The position numbers and the translations under genes were made by a program. A stretch of 64,000 nucleotides of DNA from Gadus chalcogrammus (Eukaryota; Chordata; Actinopteri; Gadiformes; Gadidae), in assembly GCF_026213295.1 (NCBI RefSeq), contig NC_079427.1, positions 31,623,200 through 31,687,199 of the forward strand. Reading direction: 5' to 3'. The notes beneath the pieces were generated by a model. That model had not been told where the DNA came from, did not search any database, and saw only the letters and a list, made by a program, of their open reading frames with translations. Positions 1-10,525 of this stretch are shown one piece after another. Position 1 is the stretch's first letter. Each line of letters opens with the position of its first letter.

Positions 1-746
1 TTAAGAATGTCCTTAAAATATGTGCAGAATAGCTCCTTCCTTAGCATCACTTTTCATAACTGTGTAGTTTTTATCCATGAACTGACCTTTCACTCATGCT
101 TTGACCATCCTCCATTGCCTTTGGACAGCTGTAACATCACATGTACCGTTTGTCAAGAGCTCTCTGTACCAATTCACCAATGTGCCAACCTGCTCCTCAC
201 CAAGGGTAACAGCATCTTCTCGCCGTGCATCATGAGAAACACTGAAGAAGCCCTGATGACCTCTGATGTCTTTTCTCTGTAACATTCATCTGCAGACGTA
301 TAGCAATCTCTTGTCCTGCTGAGCACAAAGGTGCACTACATTTTCCCCTTATCATACCGTAACCAGGCAAACTCTTGCAGCCCACTGGATTCAAAGGGGT
401 GATATCAGGAAAAGTCAGGGGCATGACTGTATCAGCGGCCGACTGCTTAAAAACTGTACTTTGTTCTTGTGTGCCATTTTCACATTTACTTTCCAGCTCT
501 CTATATCACAGAACAAAGTTCCCATGTTATGCAAAGTATCCAGGGTTGTTCCAGTGGCCAAGGTTACATCCCCAAATGTGTTGAATGATTATCCCCCAGG
601 CGCTTACCTCATTAGTTATGAAAGGTTTTTTACGAATCGTGAAGAGGAGCTCTCTGGTCTGGCCATGACACAGAGCCACATTGACCCACTCAAATTCGTG
701 CATCAAGCAAGGAAGAGAGGATGCCACAGCAACATTGCTGGATTTG
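1..746. other. unassigned sequence
   Basis: No gene recognised. Short open frames exist on both strands (for example + 461-754 and - 527-727), but none shows a domain I know. The stretch is continuous with the sequence after the hAT element at 755-1845, so it may be the left part of an older repeat. A relic of a coding repeat cannot be excluded. Confidence 0.4.
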
Positions 747-754
747 GTTGTTAG

Positions 755-1845
755 TAGGGATGGGCATTAGATTAAGTTGTCTTAGTCGATCGTCGGGAGA
801 ATTAACGATCAATAAGTCGATTAATCGTTAATATTTTACATTAAAAAAAAATATATAGCGTGTTTTCCTCATTGGGATCTTTATTATTAGATGAACAACT
901 CAGTTAAACCAGATCCGTTCAATAGTTATGCGCTACTCTGCTCTAAGCAACGGAGCACGCAGCTCGAAGCCGGTGCTCATAAACATAACTAAAAATCAAC
1001 ACAACCCTAGTTTCTTCCCAAAATAATAACAATATCAAAAAAACAATCATGTTATAACTTAACCCACCAGTCTACGAATTTTTGCTCAGAAAGATGAGCA
1101 TGTTGACATGCTCTGGGGTCAGACGCGAACGCAGCCTGGTGACCATCAGTCCAGCCGCCGAAAACACCCGCTCTGAGGGGACCGACGTTGCCGTGATGCA
1201 CAAATACCTCCGTGCTAACTTGGCAAGGCGGGGGAACAACTTTCCACAATCCAGGGCTCAGAAAGTTCTTTATTTCTGCTTCGATGCTAACCTCGCCTTG
1301 AGTGGTAGGCCTATAGTGCTCCCCAATAAGTCATTTTTTAAATCATAATTGTCCCACACCAGACTTCGCCGTGGCCTCGTCCGCTTCATGATTACATCGC
1401 CGTGTTCCAGTATCCATACTATCCGTACTTACTAGTCTAAGTTTGAGTACGTAGGGCGTTTCGATTCAGATCGGGCGAAAATAAGTGTACTGAAAACGGG
1501 AAGTGTGTGGCGATGTACACTTTTCGTACTCAACGGCAGCCATCCTAGCCACGTAGCGGAAGAGGGCGGAGCCAGGCTGAGCCAAAGTCGGCGCATTTTC
1601 CACATAGCCTGCATTAATAGTCATTTTGTAGTTTTTATAGCTTTTAATAGCTGCTAGGCGTAAAGAGTTCACCGTTCAAAGCGGGATGTTTATTGCGGGG
1701 GAAGAGCCGCAAATTTAAATATTGCCCCCGTGTGGTAAAATGTTTAATTGCCCACTGCGTTAGTTTAGTCGATGAAAAATGTACTTAATCAACGAAATTC
1801 TTAACGATCGATTAGTCGATCGTCGATTAATCATGCCCATCCCTA
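755..1845. mobile_element. hAT transposon remnant, ZBED-type
   Basis: A 1091-bp element with terminal inverted repeats starting TAGGGATGGGCAT at both ends. It is flanked by exact 8-bp target duplications GTTGTTAG (747-754 and 1846-1853), the hallmark of the hAT superfamily. Subterminal GATCGATTAGTCGAT-type repeats lie at both ends. It retains only the transposase C-terminus on the minus strand, so it is a non-autonomous deletion derivative. Confidence 0.9.
1072..1249 (-). pseudogene. hAT transposase C-terminal (hATC) fragment
   Basis: Read on the minus strand, this piece gives a typical hAT dimerisation tail: an SERVFSAAG motif followed by a [21 protein letters not shown] helix and a stop at about 1072. 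In ZBED-type hAT transposases this region is the C-terminal dimerisation domain after the catalytic Glu. No BED finger, insertion domain or catalytic Asp region remains within the element. It is a relic and cannot encode a functional enzyme. Confidence 0.8.
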
Positions 1846-1853
1846 GTTGTTAG

Positions 1854-2054
1854 ACACCTGGAGGGCAAGAAGACGCATCATGTACGCTTATGCTTTTTTG
1901 ATTTCTCGTCAGCTTTCAACTGCAGCCCCATATTCTAGCTCGCAGGCTTTCTGAAACATCTGGCATTCACTTTGGCATTATATGTTGACTTGTTGACTTG
2001 ACAATGAGGTCACAGAAAACCTGTGTTAAAGACACTTCATCTGAGGCCCTGATG
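1854..2054. other. unassigned sequence
   Basis: Nothing recognisable. It continues the sequence that was interrupted by the hAT element at 755-1845 and leads into a LINE reverse transcriptase scrap. Confidence 0.4.
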
Positions 2055-2287
2055 TGTTCTACAGGATCCCCCAGGGGTGCTTTTTGTCACCTTTGTTATT
2101 TGTGCACTGCACCAAAACAGCCAGAGTATATTTCAGTCAAGGTTCATAACCAAGTTTCCTGATGATTCAGTGATTGTCAGCCTCCTGCAGGACCATGAGG
2201 TGGGCCATGGTCCAGTCTTGGACATCTTCATCAAATGCTGTGATGACTCATATTTGCAACTCAACATTTTACCTCACAGTTATTGAG
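2055..2287 (+). pseudogene. LINE reverse transcriptase fragment
   Basis: The reading frame at 2077-2286, with a frameshifted piece just before it, resembles the palm region of a non-LTR retrotransposon RT: a degraded G-S-P-Q-G-type turn at about 2065, then a segment ending F-P-D-D-S-V-I where families carry F-A-D-D or Y-A-D-D, then W/C-C-D-D-S-Y-L-Q-L-N. The Ala-to-Pro change in the catalytic motif and the lack of flanking EN or C-terminal parts show a dead fragment. The exact LINE clade cannot be fixed. Confidence 0.6.
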
Positions 2288-3352
2288 ACCAAAATTATCC
2301 CGGTTTTCGGTATTATCGCGGTATTTTTAAATACCCAAAATATGCCCATACTTCAGACTTAGTCCTCTTAGAAGGTAGGGATGGGCAACAATCGTTGAAT
2401 AGTCGGAGTCATGTAGAATATCGAATAATGAATGTGACTATCGTAATTTATAACACGGCTCTTCTCAATGCTGTTGAACGCTCCGTTCACTTGCATGGGC
2501 CTTCACGACTTCCGGTGGTGAATCATTTTTGGATAATTCACAGTTGCTAAGTGTATAATGGCCGCTGTCAAGGAAATTTGATTTTTTTGCCATCGTATCA
2601 CTCCGCAAGTAGTCCGGTAACTTATCAACCCCAGCGTCCTCGGTTGTTAAGCGACGTCAACATCTTTGGCGGACTATTTCTCTGCTGATCAACACTACGA
2701 ATGCTGGTTACAAATAAATTGTAAAAAGACACACCGTGTGAAGTTATTTTATTGATGTGTCTAGTTCATCGTCATGCAGGCTGTGTTCAGTAAAATAAAT
2801 AAATAAATATCGATCTGTTTTCGGCGCATGTAAGCCTATCTGCCTAAGCCCACGTTTAAATTATTTTGATGTTGAATGTTGATGGCGCAGTTGGTGAAAT
2901 AAACAGATTGATTTCATACAAATCATAAAAGCCTCTCCCTGTGTCATTGTGTTTTGCGTGCATCCGAGGTGCGTGTGTGCGTGCGTTGGGGGTTCTTGAT
3001 TGACCGATTTTCGAAGATTATTCGAATACTTCTCAGCAAATATTGAATAGTATTTTTTGCCAGAAATGCACATCCCTTTTAGAAGGCTGATGGATGTCTT
3101 GAGTGCTGTCGTCTCCTCCTTCCGCCAAGTGAATTGAAACTTAAAAACATTATGTGGTAGACTACACAGTGCACCTGCGCGGTAACTTCAGGAGACTCGG
3201 ATGAAGCGCTGGGAAGGATTTAAGCACATGGTTTCCATAACGCGAGCGCGGTTATCCACCGCGATAATAATTTTTTGGAAATGAAAACGGTAATTGTTAT
3301 CGACAACATTTTTATCGGGGTTTACGTTACACCGGTAACCGTTACATCCCTA
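2284..3352. mobile_element. degenerate MITE, interrupted
   Basis: The right end (3330-3352) reads ...CCGGTAACCGTTACATCCCTA and the left side (about 2284-2340) carries CGGTTTTCGGTATTATCGCGG, a pairing seen in fish hAT-like MITEs. A clean left terminus and target duplication are not visible. The element is split by the hAT MITE at 2376-3078. Boundaries are approximate. Confidence 0.45.
2376..3078. mobile_element. hAT-type MITE
   Basis: A 703-bp element with imperfect terminal inverted repeats TAGGGATGGGCA and TGCACATCCCTT, flanked by exact 8-bp duplications TTAGAAGG (2368-2375 and 3079-3086). It contains TTCGAA/TATTCGAATA subterminal motifs and no usable coding region. It sits inside the older MITE at 2284-3352. 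Confidence 0.85.
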
Positions 3353-3355
3353 CAT

Positions 3356-3920
3356 CAGGGGTTTTTCTAGAAAAAATTCACAAGGGGGAAAACATCACTG
3401 GCGAGGGAGCAAAGCGACCGAGCGGGGGGGAAGGTGTGGAAGGGGGGGTTTCCCCCCCTTCCGCGGTGCGGAGCTTTTGAAAATTTGCAAGACAATCCTT
3501 GCTTTTCTTCACCCCGCGGCACGACATTTTAAAAACACTGTAAACTAAGTCACCAAACGCTATATTTTCTTTCTTCTCAGACACTCTCAGATTCACTGAA
3601 CTGATAAATTTGGTTCGGGAGAAGAGATAAAAGCCCGCTGTAAACTGATTGGTTGACTTACCGATCCAGGCCAATCAGGAGGCGCCTGAGGCTCACGTGC
3701 ACACTGCCTCATGCACAGTTTCTAGATCCCTCTCTGTTGTGCTGCGCGCTCGCTACACAGATGCGAACGCGGTTAGGAGCACGTCTGTCTCTGTGCGCGG
3801 TCTTGCTCGCTCGCTCTCCATTCCGGGAGATTTTAAGTAATTTAACATTTTCGACAAGGAGGCGCTGGGTTGAAACAAGGAGGCGCAGCGCCCCTCTTTC
3901 CCGGTTTAGATTAACCCCTG
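3356..3920. mobile_element. hAT-like MITE
   Basis: A 565-bp element with ends CAGGGGTTTTTCTA and TAGATTAACCCCTG. It is flanked by CTACAT on both sides (3350-3355 and 3921-3926), which is two bases short of the usual 8-bp hAT duplication. A G-rich tract at 3422-3466 lies inside. It inserted almost exactly at the end of the preceding MITE. Confidence 0.7.
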
Positions 3921-3961
3921 CTACATGACACTCAAGAGAAATCTAATTATTGCGTTAGTCC

Positions 3962-4485
3962 TAGGGATGGGCGGATAGTCGATTCTATCGACTATCGACG
4001 ATAGATGGATTCCATCGTCGATCGTCTCAAGTTGCCGATAAAAAGGCGATAATTATATATTTTAATAATTGGCATCGGCCCATCGGCAACTTCAGACAAT
4101 CTACGACGTACTCCATTGACAGTCGATAGAAGCAACCCATATTCACGTCCTGCAGTCCAGGTAAGTGCCGGCGTAGACTTCCAGCACTGTACCATGGGAT
4201 CCAATTAAGGGCAGTGATTAATAACATCTGCTTTTAAGCTGCACGTAAAATTACATCATTCATTTATAAATAAATTAAAAAGGATTAATAAAAAACAATA
4301 ATGTTGTGGAGCAACAATGCAATAGAATCTCTTAAAAAAAACATTTGTGATTTAGAAATCAGAAGTGTTGTGAAATAATTTATATAAAAATTACGAAACT
4401 GTCTAATCGTGGTTATTCCTAATACTTGTTGCATCTCTAGTGAACAATAGTTATGATTAAAATGACGGGCCCCTGTAATCTGCAC
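3962..4485. mobile_element. partial hAT-like MITE (left end)
   Basis: A TAGGGATGGGCGGAT terminus at about 3961 is followed by nested ATCGACTATCGACGATAGAT inverted motifs, like other TAGGGATGGGC hAT MITEs here. No matching right terminus or target duplication was found, so the right limit is a guess and the rest to 4485 is unassigned. Confidence 0.4.
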
Positions 4486-5008
4486 GTGATAAGGTTGATC
4501 AGCTGATGGTCAGCGATCAGGTGTTTAGTATGTATATCAGGAGCTCAGAGGTAAACATCTTAGACTGGAGGGTTTACAGAAAATAAACATCAAAGCCATA
4601 TTTACCACAAGTTACACAGGACTTTTTAGTCAGACCTCTCCTACTTTTAGCTCTTGTTTTGCTACCAGGCATTGGATGAATACATTGATGGACTCCCTTC
4701 ATGAAGCCCTTGGCCCCTTCAGCTATAGATCTTTCTTTGCCAGGTCTGACCATGACAGGACACATGTAGAGTCTAGGGTCTACACTTGAACAAAATGAAT
4801 TAGGTTTTCATTTCCAGCTCTCTTTACACCTCCATGGGTCACATTCTGGGAAAATATAATACTGGGAAAAGTTTGGAATGGGAGTGAAGGTCCCATTCCA
4901 ACAATCCCCTTTGAACAAGCACTGGTAAACATCGAAGTTATTTCAAAATACACCTTTAACAGTTAGACACAGGCTGTAACGTTTACTGGAATGGACGTTA
5001 ATGTGGCC
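4486..5008. other. unassigned sequence
   Basis: No feature that I can support. A minus-strand 63-codon frame (4574-4765) contains a basic stretch and one C-x2-C pair, but no family is recognisable. Confidence 0.35.
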
Positions 5009-5220
5009 AAAGACTAACCAGGTAGAGGTCTGCTAGTCGTGTTAGCATACACAGACCTCTCAGACCAGAGACTAACCTGGTAAAGGTCTATCGTGTTAGC
5101 ATGCACGGACCAGAGATTAACCAGGTAGAGGTCTACTAGTCGTGTTAGCATTCACGGACCACAGATTAACCAGGTAAAGTTCTGCTAGTCGTGTTAGCAT
5201 GCACAGAACTCTCGGACCTC
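5009..5220. repeat. minisatellite, about 50 bp x 4
   Basis: Four imperfect tandem copies of a unit containing TTAACCAGGTAGAGGTCT, then CTAGTCGTGTTAGCAT and CACGGACCA. Unit length varies between about 45 and 57 bp because of small indels. Confidence 0.8.
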
Positions 5221-5690
5221 TCGCGCGCGTGAACAGATCCCACGCCAGCCTCGCGAGAGCCGGCGGGTTTAGATCCCACCGATGAAAGGACGATCATCTA
5301 AAATCAAAGTATAGCTATGAACGCATCGTCCAAAAGTCGACCGTAGACGGATATAAGATGAAGCTCTCCGAACATAAGCAGACCAGACACCGAGCTAGCC
5401 CCCGTCCGTCGGACGAGGAGGTTACCACCTTTGTTTTGCTCGGATAGTTTCACTTTATTTCTCTGCGTACGGTTTTAGAAGAAGACCACAACATTTTCAA
5501 AACGTTCGTAACGTGTTACCGATGCGCGATGCTACTCACTTGGAATAAGAACGTACTCCAGCTCGGTTCCATAATTGCATCTACTAAAATCTGCAGGAAT
5601 TACAACAAAGCGACTAAACACGGCAGCTGCAACTTCCGGTCAGCTACGACTTCCGGTCAGCTCCGCTCGCTCTGGGATAACGGCCGTACA
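5221..5690. other. CpG-containing unassigned stretch
   Basis: This stretch is richer in CpG than its surroundings (CTCTCGCGCGCGTG, GCCTCGCGAGAG) and carries a small tandem duplication of ACTTCCGGTCAGCT at about 5632-5662. It could be a degraded promoter or LTR, but no inverted ends, TATA-plus-start arrangement or adjoining gene supports either. Confidence 0.3.
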
Positions 5691-5721
<31 letters not shown>

Positions 5722-5735
5722 TTATATATTATTAA
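5691..5735. repeat. TA/TTTATA simple repeat
   Basis: Alternating TA run followed by TTTATA repeats. Confidence 0.9.
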
Positions 5736-5788
5736 TACGTTTTGTCCAAGCGATACGATACATAAAACGAGCGATATATTTATAAATA

Positions 5789-5904
<116 letters not shown>

Positions 5905-6590
5905 TTGTTCAGACTGGTCAGAGTGAATAGAAAGTTATGGAAGTATTTTACTGAGGATTAGTACAGGTAAATCAGGCAGTAATCAGTAGATGACAGTCTA
6001 CCTGCAGTCTATGGTACAGAGACACAATGAGCATGAGGCTATTAAAGGGAGGTATTCACGGCCCTCTTCTTGCGGGTCATTGGGGCCATCACTACACGAC
6101 ATGTGGAACATGTCTGCCTCTTGGAGCCGTAATGTCCGTCAGGTTAGATGTCTCTGGACAATGCCATTTTCAGGGAAACAATCCTTTTCTTGTAAATAAA
6201 CACAGGCGCATATCATGTACAATCTGGTTAACATGATCTTTGGACATGTCTGATCTTAGATTTCAAGGCCAAGAACTGGAACCTGGCCTGCTACAGGTTC
6301 CAGGGAGTCTGAGAAATGACAGACAACCAAAGTGAACCGACAGCTGTCTAATGAAAACATATTTTTTCACTAGACAGCAATGTAAAGCGCAAACATACGG
6401 GGGAATCAAACAACCCAAGAAGATTACCTCACAAGAAAAATAGCCCACGAGATCGGATGCTATCCCAAGACGGAGAGCATCGCGAGGAGCTAGAGAGGGG
6501 ACTCGGGCTGAAGAGACGCCGACCTCACAGCATGTGTTCTACTAGACAGCTAAGAACCATATGGCTCCTCTTGTAATCAGAATCATAGTA
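5905..6590. other. unassigned sequence
   Basis: No recognised gene or repeat. Confidence 0.35.
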
Positions 6591-7078
6591 CTAAAAATAG
6601 TATTATTAGTACTATCAACACTAATAAATTATTAGAAACAGCAATATTTGACCTCAAAACGGTAATAATAGCATTTAATATTAGTGTTAAAAATAGTAAT
6701 ATCAATGCTTCAAACAGTAATAATAGTAATAACCAGGGACGGCAAAAAAATGGTTTAGTTAGAAATGTTCAATTTCAGCTCAGTGAAGCACTTTAAACAC
6801 CTTATTTTTATTTTTATTTATAATTGTGCTTCAAATAAAGACACGCATTTCTCTACACCTTATTCTTGTTTAAAAATCATTCACATTATATGAAAGTTAT
6901 GAACAGAGATATAAAGGTGACCTCATTGCGTCTGGAGCCCTGTGAAGTATTGATAAATGTAATGCATTCATTAGCCCACCCACCCAAAATCACCACCAGC
7001 CGTCACTGGTAATAACAACAGTAATAATAGTAACAACAGTAATAATAGTACTAACAACAGTAATTATAGCATGCAGTA
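6591..7078. repeat. AAT/AGT-rich low-complexity tract
   Basis: Loosely repeated TAATAATAG and AACAGTAATAATAG motifs (6591-6733 and 7009-7078), interrupted by the MITE at 6734-7008. Confidence 0.8.
6734..7008. mobile_element. short hAT-type MITE
   Basis: A 275-bp element with ends CAGGGACGGC and GCCGTCACTG, flanked by exact 8-bp duplications GTAATAAC (6726-6733 and 7009-7016). It inserted into the AAT-rich tract. The host tract is itself repetitive, which slightly weakens the duplication, but the terminal repeats agree with hAT. Confidence 0.8.
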
Positions 7079-7190
7079 AATTATTATGATGATACTGTTG
7101 AAAATGCTATCCTCAATGTCGATAGTGTATTGTATGATGATAGCACAATGCAGTTATATTGCTTAGTCATTGTGGGGGGACCTGCTACAG

Positions 7191-7208
7191 TGGCGCACAA
7201 CGTGGGGC
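7191..7208 (+). other. primer binding site, tRNA-Lys type
   Basis: TGGCGCACAACGTGGGGC matches the complement of the 3' end of vertebrate tRNA-Lys(CTT) with one mismatch (A for C at position 7). It sits just before gag, as expected for the minus-strand primer site. The LTR that should precede it has been lost. Confidence 0.75.
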
Positions 7209-7218
7209 GGGCGCAGAC

Positions 7219-8104
7219 ATGGACCAGTCACCGCTAGGAAGCGTGCTCGGGCATTTGGCCCAGATGGCGGAACGGCAGGGCCAGCTCCAGCAGACCCAAA
7301 GCGAGGTGCTCACAGAGCTGGCCCAGTCCTTGGCGGCCGATCGGGCCGTCCTACGGGAGCTCCTCGCCTCCGGGGGACGCGGCGAGGGACCCAGGGGAGA
7401 AGGACCCGTGGCCAACATCCACATCCCAAAGATGGGGGAGGCGGACGATGCAGAGGCCTTCCTGGAGACTTTTCAGGGGTCTCCGGGTGGCCTCGTCAGG
7501 AATGGGCTCATCGTCTCCTGCCGGTCCTGACGGGGGAGGCCCAGCTTGCGGCCCACAGTCTGCCGGCCGGGGCCCAGCGGGACTATGGGACCATCGCCAG
7601 GGCCATCCGGGACCTGCTTGGCCTTTACCCGGAGGAACATCGTCGCCGGTTCCGGACGCTGGCGTTCACCGAGGGGGACCGTCCCTTCGCCTTTGCCCAG
7701 AAGCTGCGGGACCAGGCGAGGAGGTGGCTGGTTCCAGACCAGAACTCGGCAGAGGACGTGGTGGAGCAGGTGGAGAGGTTCGTTGAGGGGCTTCCGGCCA
7801 GGACCTCCGCCTGGGTCCGGTACCACCGGCCCGAGAGCCTCTCCGCTGCAGTCGACCTGGCGGAGAGCCACCTGCAGCCCCCACCAACGGCCCAGTGACC
7901 ACCAACACCGGTCCCACGCACCGGTGCAGCTGCCCTACGACGGGACAGGCCAAGCCCGGCGCCGAGGGCAAGAGGGGGGGTCCCCGTTCCGGAGGGGGCA
8001 CGTGAATCACCTCCCACCCCCACTCCACAGACGGGCGCTCAAACGGCAGGGGAGGGGTGCTGGAGGTGCGGGCGGCCTGGTCACTTCCGGCGGGATTGCC
8101 CTCT
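7219..8104 (+). pseudogene. gag of Gmr1-like element, frameshifted
   Basis: The start at 7219 (MDQSPLGSVL) opens a Gln-rich coiled N-terminus. After a frameshift near 7480 the frame ending at 7898 carries a SCAN/capsid-like helical region with LLGLYPEEHRRRF and FAFAQKLRDQARRW. A third frame ends in a CCHC zinc knuckle, C-x2-C-x4-H-x4-C, at about 8062-8103, immediately before a TAA stop. Capsid and nucleocapsid would package the element RNA. At least two frame changes make it non-functional. Confidence 0.75.
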
Positions 8105-8105
8105 A

Positions 8106-9850
8106 ATGGAGGTGGGCCAGCTCGTCCGCGTCACCGGTGCCCCGTCTCCTCCCGGTGAGGCGTACCGTATCCCTGTGAGGATACAGCGGGGTACGCACCA
8201 GGCGCTGTTGGACTCAGGCTGCATGCAGACCATGATCCACCAGCGTCTGGTGCGGTCCGAGGCATTGGTGGAGGCGTCGAGCGTTTTGGTGAAGTGTATA
8301 CCCGGGGATGTGCAAGAGTATCCTTTGGTCCCCCCTATCGAAATTCGTTGTGGGGGGAAAAAGCATAGTGTTAAGGTGGCGGTTAGTTCGAGCCTCACGC
8401 ATCCCTTGATTCTTGGGTTGGATTGGGCTGGGTTTCCACAGGCTGTTAGGGGGACTATGGGGGTGCGGTCACGACCGGTAGGGACATGTAAGTCGTGTGC
8501 TGTGTTCTGCGCCGAGGCGGGGGCGGCCGACGCTGCTCAGGGATCGGGGGAGGCGGGGGATCCCCAACCCGAGGTCCCAGCGCCGAGGTTCCCACCGGTG
8601 GAGGATTTCCCCCTCGAGCAGTCTCGGGACGCCACACTGAGCTCAGCCTACGACCAGGTGATGGTTATTGATGGGAGTAAGGTCCGGCCAGACGCAGCGC
8701 TGACTTACCCACACTTTATGGTGGTTAGGGATAGGCTTTATCGGGTGAGTCGTGACACCCAGAGTGAGGAGGTTTTTACCCAGTTGCTGGTACCCAGGAG
8801 CCGCCGGGAAATGGTTTTCCAGGCGGCGCATTATAACCCAATGGCGGGCCATTTGGGGTACGATAAAACACTTAACCGTATAATGGCCCGGTTCTATTGG
8901 CCGGGGATTCGGGCGGAGGTGCGCAGGTGGTGCGCATCCTGCCCCAAGTGCCAGTTGGTGAATCCCCCGGCCGTCCCCAGGGCTCCCTTACGGCCCTTCC
9001 CCTGGTGGAAGCCCCCTTCGACCGCGTTGGCATGGACATTATCGGGCCATTAGAACGTTCCTCACACGGCTATCAATTTGTGTTGGTCCTGATCGACTAC
9101 GCAACCCGATACCCGGAAGCAATTCCATTGCGCAACATCTCCGCGAGGAGTGTTGCGCAGGCGTTGTTTCACGTCATATCGTGGGTGGGAAACCCGAAAG
9201 AGATTCTCACTGACCAGGGCACCAATTTCATGTCACGCACGATTAGGGAACTTTACGGGTTGTTAAAGGTCAAGGCCATCCGCACAAGCGTCTATCACCC
9301 AGCCACGGACGGCTTGTGTGAGAGGTTTAACCGGACGTTAAAGTCTATGATCCGTAAATTCGTACACGAGGATGCTCGGAATGGGCATCAATGGCTAGAC
9401 CCTCTGTTGTTTGCAGTGCGGGAAGTGCCCCAGGCTTCCACAGGGTTTTCCCCATTTGAGTTGCTTTATGGGCGCAAGCCCAGGGGCGTCCTGGACCTCA
9501 TTAAAGAAAAAATTAAACAAAATCCAGTACGTCATGGACTTGCGTGCAAAGCTTCACTCACTAGGGGTATTGTCACGTGAGCACTTGCACCGAGCCCAGG
9601 AGAGTCAGAGACGCCTGTACGACAGAGGGACTAGATTACGCGATCTCACTCCGGGGGATAAGGTCCTAGTACTATTGCCCACCTCTAGCACCAAATTACT
9701 TGCGAAGTGGCAAGGGCCCTTTGTGGTCACACGGCGGGTTGGGGACGTGGATTACGAGGTAGCGCGTTCGGACAGGGGTGAAAACAAGCAGGTCTACCAC
9801 ATCAACCTCATAAAGAGGTGGAACGATGCGGTCCCTGTCGCGTTTGCGTC
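8106..9850 (+). pseudogene. protease-integrase of Gmr1-like element
   Basis: The frame from 8106 begins with a retropepsin whose active-site signature L-L-D-S-G-C lies at about residues 34-39. Without any RT in between it reaches an HHCC integrase zinc finger (GHLGY ... CASCPKC, about 8845-8955). After a frameshift near 9000 the catalytic core follows, with Asp in GMDIIGP, Asp in LTDQGTNF and Glu in CERFNRT. A second frameshift near 9510 leads to a GPF-type integrase tail (AKWQGPFVV ... INLIKRW, about 9700-9820). Catalytic residues are intact but the frame is not. Confidence 0.8.
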
Positions 9851-9939
9851 GACGTTACCGGAGAAGGAAGAGCTCGGGCCGGACGTCCCTAGCCCAGGCC
9901 CCACCCCCCCAGTCGGTCAGGGCGAGGGTCTCTCAGGGA

Positions 9940-10303
9940 GTCAGGCACGGGACGTTGCCGGTCTGCAACTCCAGTTCGCCGACGTGTTTTCGCCCCTGCC
10001 CGGTTGCACCCCGCTAATTACTCACAACATCAAGACGCAGCCCGGTTTAACGGTGCAGACACGCCCCTACAGGCTGCCCGTCCACAAACAAGATGTGGTG
10101 CGGCGCGAATTGGCAACAATGTTGGAGTTGGGCGTGGTCAAGGAGTCTCACAGTGACTGGTGCAGTCCCGTCGTGCTGGTGGGGAAGCCGGACGGGTCTG
10201 TCCGGTTCTGTGTAGACTATCGTAGGGTGAATGCGTCGGATTGACGAGCTCGTGGACCGGCATGATGTGGCCACCTATTATACGACTCTGGACTGCACAA
10301 AGG
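9940..10303 (+). pseudogene. RT fingers fragment of Gmr1-like element
   Basis: In the same frame as the integrase tail, a linker rich in Pro and Gly leads to an RT N-terminus: TRPYRLPVHKQ, CSPVVLVGKPDGS, FCVDYRRVN. A stop and small deletion at about 10242 shift the frame. The next piece, R-I-D-E-L-V-D-R ... TLDCTKG, ends at 10303. The YxDD palm and RNase H are missing, so the element is 3'-truncated inside RT. Confidence 0.75.
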
Positions 10304-10429
10304 GAAAAAATACTGTGTATATAATCCTCCCTTTTTTTCAGCATTTGTACTGATCAATGGAAAACAAAGAAATGACTTCCAGCCTTAAGATGACCGGTGG
10401 CAGCGGCGTGGGCGAGGCCACGGACCAAC

Positions 10430-10490
10430 GGCCCTTTTCAGGGCCACTGGAGAGCGCTCCTATAAGAGCTGGGGGGCCCTTTTCAGGGCC
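10430..10490 (+). promoter_or_regulatory. two histone-type stem-loops
   Basis: The 16-mer GGCCCTTTTCAGGGCC occurs at 10430-10445 and again at 10475-10490. It forms a 6-bp stem with a TTTC loop, the shape and sequence class of the replication-dependent histone mRNA 3' stem-loop. The first copy also has CCAAC before and AC after it. No histone coding sequence lies upstream. It may be a captured histone 3' end or a chance match in a GC-rich direct repeat of about 45 bp. Confidence 0.45.
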
Positions 10491-10525
10491 TCAGGGCGCC
10501 TCCTGTCCCGCTTCCCTGGCGCCGG

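Larger units (their letters stand above)
7171..10303 (+). mobile_element. Gmr1-like Ty3/gypsy retroelement, truncated
   Basis: A decayed LTR retroelement that lacks both LTRs. Domain order along the + strand is primer binding site, gag, zinc knuckle, protease, integrase with a chromodomain-like C-terminal tail, then the beginning of reverse transcriptase. Integrase before RT is the order of Ty1/copia, but the sequences are Ty3/gypsy-like. That combination is known from Gmr1-like elements first described from Atlantic cod. The copy is cut off inside RT near 10303, where a different element begins. Several frameshifts break it. Confidence 0.8.

Noticed and set aside
7473..8028. Long minus-strand frames across the Gmr1-like gag
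   Set aside because: Shadows of GC-rich coding sequence; the + strand has the recognisable gag and zinc knuckle.
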